From Rhizobium sp. J15 (GTDB lineage Bacteria; Pseudomonadota; Alphaproteobacteria; Rhizobiales; Rhizobiaceae): a stretch of 60,582 nt of DNA. The notes under the pieces are model-generated. The model saw only the letters and a list, made by a program, of their open reading frames with translations. It was not told where the DNA came from and did no database searches. The stretch is taken from NCBI RefSeq assembly GCF_002531825.1, contig NZ_NWSX01000035.1, forward strand, positions 1 through 60,582, in the 5' to 3' direction. The position numbers and the translations under genes were made by a program. Below are positions 25,401 to 34,700 of this stretch, one piece after another (position 1 is the stretch's first letter; every line of letters begins with the position of its first letter).

Positions 25401-26090
25401 ATGAGCAATGCAATGCGCAGTGAAACCCCCACGAAATCCATCGGAACACGGCCTGCCGACACCAAGCTCGAAGTGGTGGTCATTCCCGTTTCCGACGTCG
25501 ACCGCGCCAAACGTTTTTACGACGGCCTCGGCTGGCGGCTCGATGCCGACTTCGCCAATGACGCCGATTTCCGCGTGATCCAGTTCACCCCGCCCGGCTC
25601 CGGCTGCGCCATCATCTTCGGCAGGAACGTGACCGCCGCCGCCCCCGGCTCCGCCCAGGGCCTCTATCTCGTCGTCTCCGACATCGAGGCCGCCCGCCGC
25701 GATCTCATCGCCCGCGGCGTCGCGGTGAGCGAGGTCTTCCACGACGCATCGGGCGTCTATGCCGGCAAGGACGAACCCTATCTCTTCGGGCGCCTGCGCA
25801 TCGCCGGCCGCGATCCCGAGCACCGCAGCTACCGCTCCTTCGCCTCCTTCAAGGATCCCGACGGCAACGGCTGGCTGTTCCAGGAAGTCACCACCCGCCT
25901 GCCCGGCCGCATCGACGCCGAAGAAACGGCCTTCTCGACCTCGAGCGACCTCGCCTCCGCGCTCCGCCGCGCAGCCGCCGCCCACGGCGAACACGAGAAA
26001 CGCAACGGCGGCAAACACGACGAGAACTGGCCGGACTGGTACGCCGAATACATGGTCAGCGAACAGGCCGGCAGAGAGCTGCCGCTATAG
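25401..26090 (+). CDS. VOC-family (glyoxalase-like) protein
   Basis: 229 residues with a paired beta-alpha-beta3 fold of the vicinal-oxygen-chelate superfamily: 'KLEVVVIPVSDVDRAKRFYD' then 'GLGWRLDADF', 'VIQFTPPGSGCAIIFG', 'GLYLVVSDIEAARRDLIARG' and 'ASFKDPDGNGWLFQEVTTRL'. A C-terminal helical tail of about 55 residues (Ala/His/Glu-rich) extends beyond the fold. Family members are glyoxalases, extradiol dioxygenases or resistance proteins; the substrate is not evident. The ATG at 25401 is used because of the gggag site; an upstream TTG in frame is less likely. Confidence 0.85.
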   Translation: MSNAMRSETPTKSIGTRPADTKLEVVVIPVSDVDRAKRFYDGLGWRLDADFANDADFRVIQFTPPGSGCAIIFGRNVTAAAPGSAQGLYLVVSDIEAARRDLIARGVAVSEVFHDASGVYAGKDEPYLFGRLRIAGRDPEHRSYRSFASFKDPDGNGWLFQEVTTRLPGRIDAEETAFSTSSDLASALRRAAAAHGEHEKRNGGKHDENWPDWYAEYMVSEQAGRELPL

Positions 26091-26160
26091 GCAACAGCGG
26101 GATTGTCGCCGCTGAGGCTCGCGGATGCAGGACACGCTCCAGCATCGCTCCTTGCGGGGT

Positions 26161-26679
26161 TTACCCCTTGGCTGCCTTCGCCGCCGCCACCATGCCTTCG
26201 AGCCAGTCCTGATGGCCGTTGATCATCGGGTTGGGCCTGGCGGCGGCGAGCTCCCTCGCCGGCTTGCCGACCTGTGTTTCCTGGGTCAGAACCCGCACGC
26301 GTCCGCCCGGCAGGTCTTCGAGAAGCCAGGCATGATGGACGTCGAGGCGGTGTTCGGCGTCGCCCTCGTCTCCGGCCCAGCCGTGCCAGGCCAGGCGCGC
26401 CGGCTGGCCGGCAACAGGAAGAACGCGCTCAACCACCCGGGCTTCCACCGGAAAGCCGAAGGTCTTGAAACGGAAACGCATGCCCTGGCGCAGCTCCGGC
26501 CCCAGGCCGTCATCGAACTCCACATCGGCCGAATTGGCATAGTAGCTCGGCCACAGCGTCGCGGTGTCGAGCCAGGGCCACAGATCCGCGACCGTCAGCC
26601 CCGCAACGATGACCTCGTTGGAGCAGTAATTGTCGGTGAAGCCGGGGATATAGCCGGCGGGCCAAATGATTTCGCTCAT
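26161..26679 (-). CDS. SRPBCC-family protein
   Basis: 172 residues of the polyketide-cyclase/START fold: 'GYIPGFTDNYCSNEVIVAGL', 'WPWLDTATLWPSYYANSADV', 'FRFKTFGFPVEARVVERVLP' and a C-terminal helix 'NGHQDWLEGMVAAAKA'. It starts at an ATG behind gaaggaac. It diverges from a LysR-type regulator (26791), so it is the likely target of that regulator. The ligand is unknown. Confidence 0.85.
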   Translation of the reverse strand: MSEIIWPAGYIPGFTDNYCSNEVIVAGLTVADLWPWLDTATLWPSYYANSADVEFDDGLGPELRQGMRFRFKTFGFPVEARVVERVLPVAGQPARLAWHGWAGDEGDAEHRLDVHHAWLLEDLPGGRVRVLTQETQVGKPARELAAARPNPMINGHQDWLEGMVAAAKAAKG

Positions 26680-26790
26680 CTTGTTCCTTCCTTGTCTCGC
26701 CGCCGGCCGAAACCGACAGCCTCGAAAGGTTGACAGATGAAGCCGCGCCAGAAATAAATCCAATCGCAAATCTGTATTTCCGTCATCAGA

Positions 26791-27726
26791 ATGAGTGATA
26801 TCAGAACCCTCGATTTCAACCTGCTGAAGGCGCTGGACGCCCTGCTCGACGAGCGTAACGTCACCCGCGCGGCGGCAAGGCTCGGCCTCACCCAGCCGGC
26901 CGTCAGCGGCATGCTGACCCGGCTGCGCGAGAATTTCGCCGATCCGCTGTTCATCCGCAGCCAGCGCGGCATCGTTCCCACGCCCCGGGCGCTGGAACTG
27001 GCGGGACCCGTCAAACAGGTTCTGGCCGAGATCGAGGCCCTGCTTCAGCCGTCGCTCTTCGACCCGGCGAATGCCCGGCTGACCGTGACGCTGGCGGCGA
27101 CCGACTATGCGATGAAGGCGGCGGTCGTGCCGTTTCTGGCGGCGCTGCGGCAGCGGGCGCCCGGCATTCGCGTGGCGGTGCGCCCGGTCGAGAGCGACCG
27201 CCTGCCGGCGCAGTTCGAGAAGGGCGATGTCGATCTCGCCCTGCTCACTCCCGACACGACGCCGGACTGGCTGCACAGCAGGCGCCTGTTCGATGAGGAT
27301 TACGTCTGTGCAATGCGACGCGGCCATCCCGATGCCGTGGCCGGACGGCTTACACTCGACCGGTTCTGCGCGCTGGACCATGCGCTGATGTCCCATAGCG
27401 GCGCCGTTTTCCACGGCGCGACGGACGAGGCGCTTGCCCGGCTCGGCCGCTCGCGGCGGGTGGTGGCGTCGATCCCGAGCTTCCTGATCCTGCTGGATGT
27501 CCTGCGCGCCAGCGACCTCGTCGCCGTCGTTCCCCGCCGCCTGATGGCCGGGGCCGAGGGGCTGGAGCCGGCCGACCCGCCGCTCGCAATACGGGGCTTC
27601 ACCAAGATCGCCGCATGGCACGACCGCACCCACCGCGACATCGGCCACCGCTGGTTCCGCTCGCTGCTGTTCGAGGTCTGCGGCGACGGCGAAAACGGCC
27701 TGTCGGCCGCGCCCGCTTCGCACTGA
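26791..27726 (+). CDS. LysR-family regulator, NodD/NahR-like branch
   Basis: 311 residues. The HTH reads 'LDFNLLKALDALLDERNVTR', 'AAARLGLTQPAVSGMLTRLR' and 'FADPLFIRSQRGIVPTPRA', which is typical of the NodD/NahR/PcpR group, followed by a matching effector domain with 'AMRRGHPDAVAGRLTLDRF'. It diverges from the SRPBCC gene and probably regulates it in response to an aromatic or related small molecule, as in relatives. Nothing suggests that it is a nodulation NodD: no nod box or nod gene is present in the window. Confidence 0.9.
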   Translation: MSDIRTLDFNLLKALDALLDERNVTRAAARLGLTQPAVSGMLTRLRENFADPLFIRSQRGIVPTPRALELAGPVKQVLAEIEALLQPSLFDPANARLTVTLAATDYAMKAAVVPFLAALRQRAPGIRVAVRPVESDRLPAQFEKGDVDLALLTPDTTPDWLHSRRLFDEDYVCAMRRGHPDAVAGRLTLDRFCALDHALMSHSGAVFHGATDEALARLGRSRRVVASIPSFLILLDVLRASDLVAVVPRRLMAGAEGLEPADPPLAIRGFTKIAAWHDRTHRDIGHRWFRSLLFEVCGDGENGLSAAPASH

Positions 27727-27760
27727 ACGCGGGTGATAGCGGCAAGGCACCGCCGCCCGC

Positions 27761-28552
27761 TCACCGATCGAATATATCGCGCCACTGCTTTTCGCCGATC
27801 AGGCAATCCGTCGTCGGCAGTCCGGCGGTCTTCTGCACCGTTGCCGGCGGGGAAAGGCCGCTGATCTCCAGCACCAGCTTGCGGCGCACGGCGATGGCGA
27901 AATCCTCGATCTTGTGGACCGGCAGCACGAAGGCGCCGGGGCCGCCGATCACGCAATCGGCGTAATATTTGTCGAGCCCGCCCGGCGCATCGGAAGGGCG
28001 CAGCATGATGGCGAGGCCATTGATGACCATGCCTGACGCCACCGCCTTGTCGCGGGCGGGTGTCACCGGATCGCCTGAGTTGTTCGGGCCGTCGCCTGAA
28101 ATATCGATCACTTCGCGCCGGCCCTCGAAGGGGCTGGTGACGATCATGCTGGCGCCCTGGTCGATGGCGGTGGAGATCGAGGTGCGCCGCTGGGTGGCGA
28201 TCGGCCGGGCGCCGAGCTTGTCGGCAAAGGCGATCGCGTCCGCTTCCGTCTCGATCACCTGCCAGCCGATCATCGAATCCTGGACGACATAGCCCGCCCA
28301 TTCGAAATAGCTGATGGCGATGCGCCCGGTGAGCCCGCTCTGGACCGCGGCGATGAATTCCTTGTGCTTGAGCGCCTCGACATAGCCCTCGCGCTGGATG
28401 CTGATCTCCTCGAAATCCATCGACCGAGAGGTGTCGACGGCAAGCACCAGCGTCACATCGACCTCGTTTGCCGCAGCCTGCGCCGCCGGAGCGACACCGG
28501 AAAGACCCATGAGCACCGCAAGCGTCGTCAGCATCGGCAGATCCCCACGCAT
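27761..28552 (-). CDS. secreted DUF1194 (von Willebrand A-like) protein
   Basis: 263 residues. A signal peptide (to AQA/AANE) is followed by a vWA fold: the MIDAS is 'LVLAVDTSRSMDFEE', with 'SGLTGRIAISYFEWAGYVVQ', 'TSISTAIDQGASMI' and 'EVIDISGDGPNNSGDPV', a complete DUF1194 pattern. A Cys pair (YADCVIGG and TTDCLIG) could form a disulfide. It is presumably periplasmic, and the partner is unknown. The ATG at 28552 gives a charged n-region; a second ATG lies at 28534. Confidence 0.9.
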   Translation of the reverse strand: MRGDLPMLTTLAVLMGLSGVAPAAQAAANEVDVTLVLAVDTSRSMDFEEISIQREGYVEALKHKEFIAAVQSGLTGRIAISYFEWAGYVVQDSMIGWQVIETEADAIAFADKLGARPIATQRRTSISTAIDQGASMIVTSPFEGRREVIDISGDGPNNSGDPVTPARDKAVASGMVINGLAIMLRPSDAPGGLDKYYADCVIGGPGAFVLPVHKIEDFAIAVRRKLVLEISGLSPPATVQKTAGLPTTDCLIGEKQWRDIFDR

Positions 28553-28723
28553 TCAAGCCGCGCAACTCTATCACAGCTTGGCCTGGGAAGGACGCACCGC
28601 CACGCGCACGGCTTCAATTTTCGGTGATGGACAAGCGCTCGGCTCGCCATTTCGAGGCTGTCATAAACTGGGCGCCCCTGAGTTGGCCGGGGCTTGCCTG
28701 TCCAAGCGCCAAATCCGCACCCA

Positions 28724-29626
28724 TCAATGCAGCGGCAGCCACAAGGGGCTTTTCCATTCCTTCAGCGCTGCGAGAAAGACCTGCAGGCGCAGCGGCAAAA
28801 ACCGCCGCGTGGGATAGACGGCATGCACGAAGATTTCCTCCGACGACCAGTCCGGCAACAGGCGGACGAGATCGCCTTTTCTGAACTCTTCGTCGCAATA
28901 GGTCGAAGGCAGCAGCCCGATGCCGTGACCGCGATGGGTGAACGCGCTGACCGCATCGAAATCTCGGCTGGAGACCGGTCCCGACACTCTGACGTCGATC
29001 GATTTCCGTCCGCTGACCAGATGCCATTCCGCTTCGCCGTTGCGGCCGTTCAGGAGCACGCAGTCATGATCCTTGAGGTCCTCAGGCTTCGAAGGAGGTG
29101 CCCTGCCCTTCAGATAGTCCGGGGCAGCAGCGAGATATCGGACGCTCTTGCCGAGCCGCTGGGCGACGATAGAGGAATCCTTCAGTTCGCCGAAGCGGAT
29201 GCCGAGATCGATATTCTCGGCCACCAGGTCGAGGAACAGGTTGGTGACGAAGAGATCGATCTGGATATCGGGATAGGCCTTCAGAAAGGAAGAGACGAAT
29301 TCGTAAAAGGCTTCCTGCCCGAAGATGACGGGAACGGAGATCTTCAACAGACCTTCCGGCTTTCTCTGCGTTTGCGTAAGCGCCTGCTCGGCATCAAGCA
29401 GGTGGGCGAGCGGCTCACTGCACCGGGCGTAATAGGCCTGCCCCTGCGCGGTAAGACTGAGCTTACGCGTCGTGCGCTGGATGAGCGTGACGCCAAGCTG
29501 CTCTTCGAGCGACGTCACCTTCCGGCTGACGGTCGAAACGGGCATTCCGAGCGAACGCGCCGCACGGCTGAAACTGCCGTACTGCGCTACCTTCACGAAA
29601 ACAGCGATATCGTTGAGATCGGCCAT
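28724..29626 (-). CDS. LysR-family regulator of the SDR-RidA operon
   Basis: 300 residues, CrgA-like branch: 'DIAVFVKVAQYGSFSRAARS', 'LGMPVSTVSRKVTSLEEQLG', 'LIQRTTRKLSLTAQG', then the effector domain 'LLKISVPVIFGQEAFYEFV'. It diverges from the SDR gene at 29816; a perfect 7-bp inverted repeat (29634-29653) sits 7 bases upstream of its start. This is the classical layout for autorepression together with control of the divergent operon. The inducer is unknown. Confidence 0.92.
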   Translation of the reverse strand: MADLNDIAVFVKVAQYGSFSRAARSLGMPVSTVSRKVTSLEEQLGVTLIQRTTRKLSLTAQGQAYYARCSEPLAHLLDAEQALTQTQRKPEGLLKISVPVIFGQEAFYEFVSSFLKAYPDIQIDLFVTNLFLDLVAENIDLGIRFGELKDSSIVAQRLGKSVRYLAAAPDYLKGRAPPSKPEDLKDHDCVLLNGRNGEAEWHLVSGRKSIDVRVSGPVSSRDFDAVSAFTHRGHGIGLLPSTYCDEEFRKGDLVRLLPDWSSEEIFVHAVYPTRRFLPLRLQVFLAALKEWKSPLWLPLH

Positions 29627-29633
29627 GTCCAGA

Positions 29634-29653
29634 CTTTTGCATTAGCGCAAAAG
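29634..29653. promoter_or_regulatory. LysR-type palindrome
   Basis: cttttgc-attagc-gcaaaag, perfect 7-bp arms, next to the LysR start in the divergent promoter region. It is the best candidate for the recognition site of that regulator. Confidence 0.5.
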
Positions 29654-29815
29654 AGAATCCAGATATTTCCATCTAATCGCGCAATCGAGTTTTCGCCATA
29701 TTCACTTTGCGAACACAACCACAACCCGATGGCGGCGCGATCGCGGCGACCCCATCTCGAGCGACCCCGCCTGTGCATGGCCCGCGTTGCCCGAACCAGA
29801 TTAATGGAGTTCAAC

Positions 29816-30541
29816 ATGACCAAGCAAAAGACTGTCATCGTCACGGGCGCCTCCCAGGGTATCGGAGCCGGCCTCGTCAACGCCTTCGTCGAGCGCGGCT
29901 ACAACGTCGTCGCCACCTCGCGTCAGGTCAGCACCTCGGAAGCTCTCGAGGCTTCCGACAGGCTGGCCCTCGTCGACGGCGATATCGGCGACGCCGAGAC
30001 CGCAGCGCGCGTGGCCAAAACCGCGATCGACCGCTTCGGCTCGATCGACGCGCTCGTCAACAATGCCGGCATCTTCCTGACCAAGCCCTTCATCGACTAC
30101 ACGATGACGGATTTCCGCAAGCTCTCCTCGACCAATCTCGAAGGCTTCATCCACCTGACCCAGCAGGTCATCCGGCAGATGCTGGCGCAGAAGACGGGCG
30201 GCAGCATCGTCAGCATCACCACGCCGCTGATCGACCATCCGATCGCCGGCTTCTCCGCCTCGGTTTCGATGATGACCAAGGGCGGCATCGACGCCATCTC
30301 GAAGAACCTCGCGATGGAATATGCAAGTGACGGAATCCGCGTTAACACGGTCGCTCCTGGCGTCGTCGACACGCCGCTGCACAAGGACAACCCTAAGGAT
30401 TTCCTGAAGACGCTCTCGCCGATGGCAGGCATTTCCAATGTCGATGAGATCGTCGATGCGGTGGTCTTCCTGACCGAAGCGCCGCGGGTCACCGGGGAGG
30501 TGCTGCACGTCGACGGCGGCGCACATCTCGGCAAATGGTAA
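29816..30541 (+). CDS. SDR-family protein lacking the catalytic tyrosine
   Basis: 241 residues with a Rossmann fold. The NAD(P) motif is TGASQGIG (residues 10-17), NNAG is at 82-85, and Ser133 fits the catalytic serine. The YxxxK motif reads S151-M-M-T-K155, so Lys remains but Tyr is replaced by Ser. The usual oxidoreductase chemistry is therefore doubtful; it may be a binding protein or use another acid. The ATG at 29816 is chosen because GGAG lies seven bases upstream; an in-frame ATG at 29804 overlaps that site. The next gene (RidA type) overlaps it by seven bases, and a LysR regulator is divergent. Confidence 0.88.
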   Translation: MTKQKTVIVTGASQGIGAGLVNAFVERGYNVVATSRQVSTSEALEASDRLALVDGDIGDAETAARVAKTAIDRFGSIDALVNNAGIFLTKPFIDYTMTDFRKLSSTNLEGFIHLTQQVIRQMLAQKTGGSIVSITTPLIDHPIAGFSASVSMMTKGGIDAISKNLAMEYASDGIRVNTVAPGVVDTPLHKDNPKDFLKTLSPMAGISNVDEIVDAVVFLTEAPRVTGEVLHVDGGAHLGKW

Positions 30542-31023
30542 ACCCGCTCGAAACGAAGGCAGCCGGCGCGGAACGCCGGTTGCAGGATCTCGGCATCGCC
30601 CTTCCCCCGCCGCCGACGCCCTTCGGCGCCTATGTCGAGGCGGTCACGACCGGCAAGCTGGTTTTCTTCAGCGGCATGCTACCGGTCGTCGACCGCAAGC
30701 CCCGCTATATCGGTCGCGTCGGCGGCGCACTGACTGCCGAAGACGGCCGCAAGGCGGCCGAGACGGCGACGCTGAGCGCCCTTGCGGCCGCCAGGGAATA
30801 TCTCGGCTCGCTGGACAGGGTAGCGAAGGTCGCCAAGCTCGGTGTCTACATTGCCACCGAAGGCGATTTTCGAGACCACCCGACGGTCGCCGACGGCGCA
30901 TCTGAACTGCTGCTCCAGGTCTTCGGCGAAGACAGGCTTTCCGGCCGCGTCGTCCTCGGCGTCGCCAGCCTGCCGTTGGGCGTGCCGATCGAGCTCGAGC
31001 TCATTCTTGAGGTCGAGGACTGA
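30535..31023 (+). CDS. RidA/YjgF/YER057c/UK114-family protein
   Basis: 162 residues: 'LGIALPPPPTPFGAYVEAVT', 'KLVFFSGMLPVVDRKPRY', 'KAAETATLSALAAAREYLG', 'VAKLGVYIATEGDFRDHP' and 'GRVVLGVASLPLGVPIELEL'. This is the RidA subfamily with the YjgH-like C-terminus; the canonical Arg105 position reads Gly-Val, as in several divergent subgroups, so enamine deaminase activity is uncertain. It overlaps the SDR stop by seven bases, so the two are translationally coupled, and it is followed by a strong terminator. Confidence 0.88.
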   Translation: MVNPLETKAAGAERRLQDLGIALPPPPTPFGAYVEAVTTGKLVFFSGMLPVVDRKPRYIGRVGGALTAEDGRKAAETATLSALAAAREYLGSLDRVAKVAKLGVYIATEGDFRDHPTVADGASELLLQVFGEDRLSGRVVLGVASLPLGVPIELELILEVED

Positions 31024-31028
31024 ATACA

Positions 31029-31060
31029 CAGGGCGCGCCTCGGCGCGCCCTGCATTTTTT
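31029..31060 (+). terminator. intrinsic terminator of the SDR-RidA operon
   Basis: A perfect 10-bp stem (cagggcgcgc/gcgcgccctg) with a ctcg loop, followed by cattttttcc. It is one of the clearest terminators in the window. Confidence 0.88.
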
Positions 31061-31074
31061 CCGCCGCTGCTCCC

Positions 31075-31614
31075 TCACCCCGCAATCAAAAGCAAGACAT
31101 ACGCGATCACGCTCACCATCAGCCCGCGAAAGGCGAAGGTGACGCAGCGGTATTTGTTGCGGGCGATGGCAGAGAGAATGTTGGCGTTTTCCAGATACTG
31201 GTCGAAGAGGTAGCGCTCGTCGCGGCGAAGGGCGGCGTCGAAGAACATGTCGCGATGCTTCGGCCAGGCGCCCCAGAAGAGCGAGGTGGAGGTGCCGAGC
31301 CGTCGCGGCAACACGACGAGGATCGCCGACAGGATGGAAAAGACCGAGGCTGCCGCAAGCAGGCCGGAGAACAGCACGCTGCCCGACGTGCTGCCGGTAT
31401 AGCGTGCCATGCTGAAGACGGCCCTCACCTCGCTGGAGCTGACCAGAAAGGCGAGCATGAAAGTAAAGATATAGGCGGCCTTTTGATCGGATATCTTGAT
31501 CTGATCATAAAATATGTCGTTGATTTTCTTGATATGGTCGAAATACTCGGCGCTGACGTCACCAGTCGACGGCCGGCTCAGCATAACCTCCGTGGCACTT
31601 TCGAATTCGCTCAC
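31075..31614 (-). CDS. Pycsar-effector-like (DUF5706/PycTM) membrane protein
   Basis: 179 residues. A short helix with 'DHIKKINDIFYDQIKISDQK' leads into two membrane segments (about 47-65 and 84-104), a cytosolic loop with 'LPRRLGTSTSLFWGAWPKHR', then 'YLENANILSAIARNKYRCVT' and a last membrane helix. The IxxxDxKA entry and the LSxIxxxKYR exit helix are the pattern I know from DUF5706/Pycsar effector membrane proteins, which respond to cyclic nucleotides made by a partner cyclase and disrupt the membrane. The start is GTG at 31614 with GGAG seven bases upstream. It diverges, over a perfect palindrome, from a FecR-barrel/CHASE2-cyclase operon. Whether it is a defence effector or a housekeeping relative is open. 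Confidence 0.72.
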   Translation of the reverse strand: MSEFESATEVMLSRPSTGDVSAEYFDHIKKINDIFYDQIKISDQKAAYIFTFMLAFLVSSSEVRAVFSMARYTGSTSGSVLFSGLLAAASVFSILSAILVVLPRRLGTSTSLFWGAWPKHRDMFFDAALRRDERYLFDQYLENANILSAIARNKYRCVTFAFRGLMVSVIAYVLLLIAG

Positions 31615-31629
31615 CTGAATACTCCATCC

Positions 31630-31659
31630 CCAAAGTGTATCCCTGATAGTACACTTTGG
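31630..31659. promoter_or_regulatory. perfect 10-10-10 palindrome in divergent promoter
   Basis: ccaaagtgta-tccctgatag-tacactttgg, 16 bases upstream of the DUF5706 start and 84 bases upstream of the FecR-barrel start. The two half-sites are 20 bases apart centre to centre, so both would face the same side of the helix. No regulator gene is adjacent, so the binding protein is encoded elsewhere. Confidence 0.7.
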
Positions 31660-31742
31660 AACGAAAGCAAGAACACGTGTGCAACATGCTTGACTTTTCC
31701 ACTCTACACGGACAAAGGGGAAGCGGGGTATGGGGCGGAGTC

Positions 31743-34700
31743 ATGCGGGGTTATTCCAGTAACATCTGTCGCGTCGGGGTGGCGCTGGCGTTTGCGGTGC
31801 CTGGTTTCGGGCTGCCGGCGATGGCCGATCCCGTGCCGCGCGCAACGCCTGTGGCCGGCTCCGTCATCGCCCGCAAGACCGGCGAGGAAGTCCGTTTCAT
31901 CGACGTGTCGGACTGGCGCGTCGTCGACATCAACCAGGATCTTTTGACCGGCGACGTGCTGCGCACCAATGCCAACGGCCAGCTCGCCATCGTCTTTTCC
32001 GATCACACCCAGGTCCGTCTCGGCCGCAATTCCTCGCTGCAGGTCAAGAAGATGGCGGCGAGCGGCGACACGATCCTCAATCTGCAGTCCGGCACGATCT
32101 GGGCGCGCGCCGAGCGCGGCGGCCAGGGCCTGACGGTCGAGACGCCTGCGGCAGCCGCCGCCATCCGCGGCACCGACTGGACGATGACGGTCGAAGGCGC
32201 CAAGACCTCGATGATCGTGCTGGAAGGCCGCGTCGCGCTCTCCAACCCGCAGGGCAGCGTCGAGGTGAACCAGGGCGAAGGGGCCGTCGCCACCATCGGC
32301 CAGGCGCCGACCAAGATCATCAGCGTCAATCCGGACGACCGCGAGCAGATGCTGTTCTATCTCGACCTGCGCGACGGCTTCGACCTGATGCCGACCTCGC
32401 CGCTGCGGGCCGATCGCATGGCCACGGAGCGCCGCCGCCTGCTGGCGCTGCCTCCGGAGCGGCGCACGACCGAGGACTGGCTGGAGCTCGCCGAAGTGCA
32501 GAGCGCCTTCGACGGCCGCCAGGCCGCGGCCGCAACCTTGCAGAAGATCCGCGGCCGCAAACTGACGGCGGCCCAGCAGGCGCGCGTCGACCTGATCGAC
32601 GCCACCATCGCCGGCTCGGAGAAGCGCTATTCCGATGCCGCCAGGCTGTTCCAGAAGGCTCTGCCTCATCTCGACCCGACACGCCGCAACATGGCGCAGT
32701 TCGGCGGCTATTTCGCCCGCTCGCTCGCCGATCCCGCCCATGCCGAACCGCCGCCGGCCAACGCCACCGGCGGCCCCTATGGCGCAATCATGGAAGCCTA
32801 TACGACAGGCTTCCTGAAAGACCCGCGCGCAGCGATCGAGATCATCAAAAAAGCCGAACAGCGCTATCCCGACGATCCGACCCTGCCGGCGGTCCGCGCC
32901 CAACTGGCGGAGCTCACCGATGACCGCGAGCAGATGAAGGCGGCGATAGAACGCTCGCTGTCGCTCGACCCCGATCATCCGATGGCGCTGTCGGCCCGTG
33001 CCGGTTACAAGGCGACCTATGAAAGCGACATCGACGGCGCGCTTGCCGACCTGAACCGCGCCATCGCGCTAGCCCCCGGGGCGTCGGGCACCCTGAATTC
33101 GCTCGGCCTGCTGCAGAGTTCGCGCGATGCCAATGGCGAAGCGGAAAAGGCCTTCAAGAAGGCGATCGAGCTCGATCCGCAGGACCCGCTGCTGCACGCA
33201 AACCTCTCGATCCTCTATCTCGACCAGGGGCGGATGAAGGAAGCCAAGCGCGAGATCGACACGGCGATCGCGCTTGATCCCTCCTTCGATCTCGCTTTGC
33301 TCGCCCGCGGCCGTTATTACCTGCAAACCGGCGAGCGCGAAAAGGCGCTGGCCGATCTGCTCGCCGCCAGCACCGCCAATCCCGGTCATTCGCAGTCGCA
33401 GATGATGCTCGCCGCCGCCCATTACGAAAAAGGCGACCGCATCCCCTCCCAGCAGGCACTCGACAATGCCGACCGGCTCGACGACAACGACCCGGCAATC
33501 TCGGCCTTCCGTACTGCGGTCGATATCGACGATTACGACGCCGACGGCGCGATCCGCAACGCTCAGGAATATCTGCGCCGTTCGCGCGCCCGCGGCGGCG
33601 ATTACGGCTCGCTCGGCGCCAATGCGAGCGCCGGTTCGACGCTCAACAACGCCTTCCGCCTGCAGGGCCTGGATGCCTGGGGCCGCTATTACGGCGATGC
33701 CGTCTTCGATCCCTTCAAGGGCACCGGTTATATCGACCAGTCGATCAAGGGCAGCATCTTTCCCTTCGTCAACGCGACGAGCTTCAGCGACGACAACATC
33801 ATCCAGAACCGCGGCAATGCGTCGAGCTACTCATCCTTCATCCAGGGCCTGCTGCTCTCTCCGCACATGCTGTCGGGCCGTTCGCGCTCGGCAACGCTGT
33901 TCGACGTGCCCTTCATCGAAGGCTCGCTCGGCGGCGGCATCAATAGCGTCGACGGCCATACGAGACGTATCGGCGAGGCCGATATCCAAGGCTATTCCAA
34001 CGAGACGATCCCGATCAGCTTCTATGGAAATCTGACCTGGGAAGAGCTGGCGCTCGATCGCGACTATCGGGATTTCGGCGGCGTTCAGACGGACAACAAG
34101 TTGCTGAGCGCCAACGCTTATCTGACCGCGACGGTCACGCCTGACGATCGCGTGGTGGCCTTCGTCAACCATGGCAAGAATGATGGAACGCTGAACGCGC
34201 TATCCCAAGGCTCGACACTGACTGATTTTCTCAACCTCTTGGGCTTCGGGGTGCGGACTGAAATCTCTTCGGAATATAGCTATCGACGCTCTATCAACGA
34301 GGCGACGAATGCCGGCCTAGGCTGGAGCCACACCTTCGGTTACGAAAACATATTGAACGGTGCCCTCCTTTATTCGGAGAGCAAGTCGCAAACGTCAAAC
34401 TCCCTGCAGGTCGATGATGCACCGGTTCTAGGTCTGCCAGACCCCGACATTATTCCGTTCTTGGATGCAACCGAGGAAGTGTCCTCGAAGACCTATATCG
34501 GCGCTCTCAGCCATTCCATTGGCAGCGGACCACTGACCTGGCGGTATGGTATTGAAGGTGGCTGGATCGATGCCAGCACGACCACCTTCTCTCGCCTTCA
34601 CGAACTCTTCCCGCTCTTGCCGCTCATTCCCGAAACCACTGACGGCCCTGACACATTCAGCAACCGCATCAATATCGGCCGCGCCTACGTCGATGTGCTG

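Noticed and set aside
26791..27726. Nodulation regulator nodD
   Set aside because: The DNA-binding domain is NodD-like, but there is no nod box or nod gene in the window. The divergent partner is an SRPBCC protein.
28694..29815. N-terminal extension of the SDR frame back to 28694
   Set aside because: It is antisense to the LysR gene. The SDR fold begins at MTKQKTVIVTG (29816), which has its own ribosome site.
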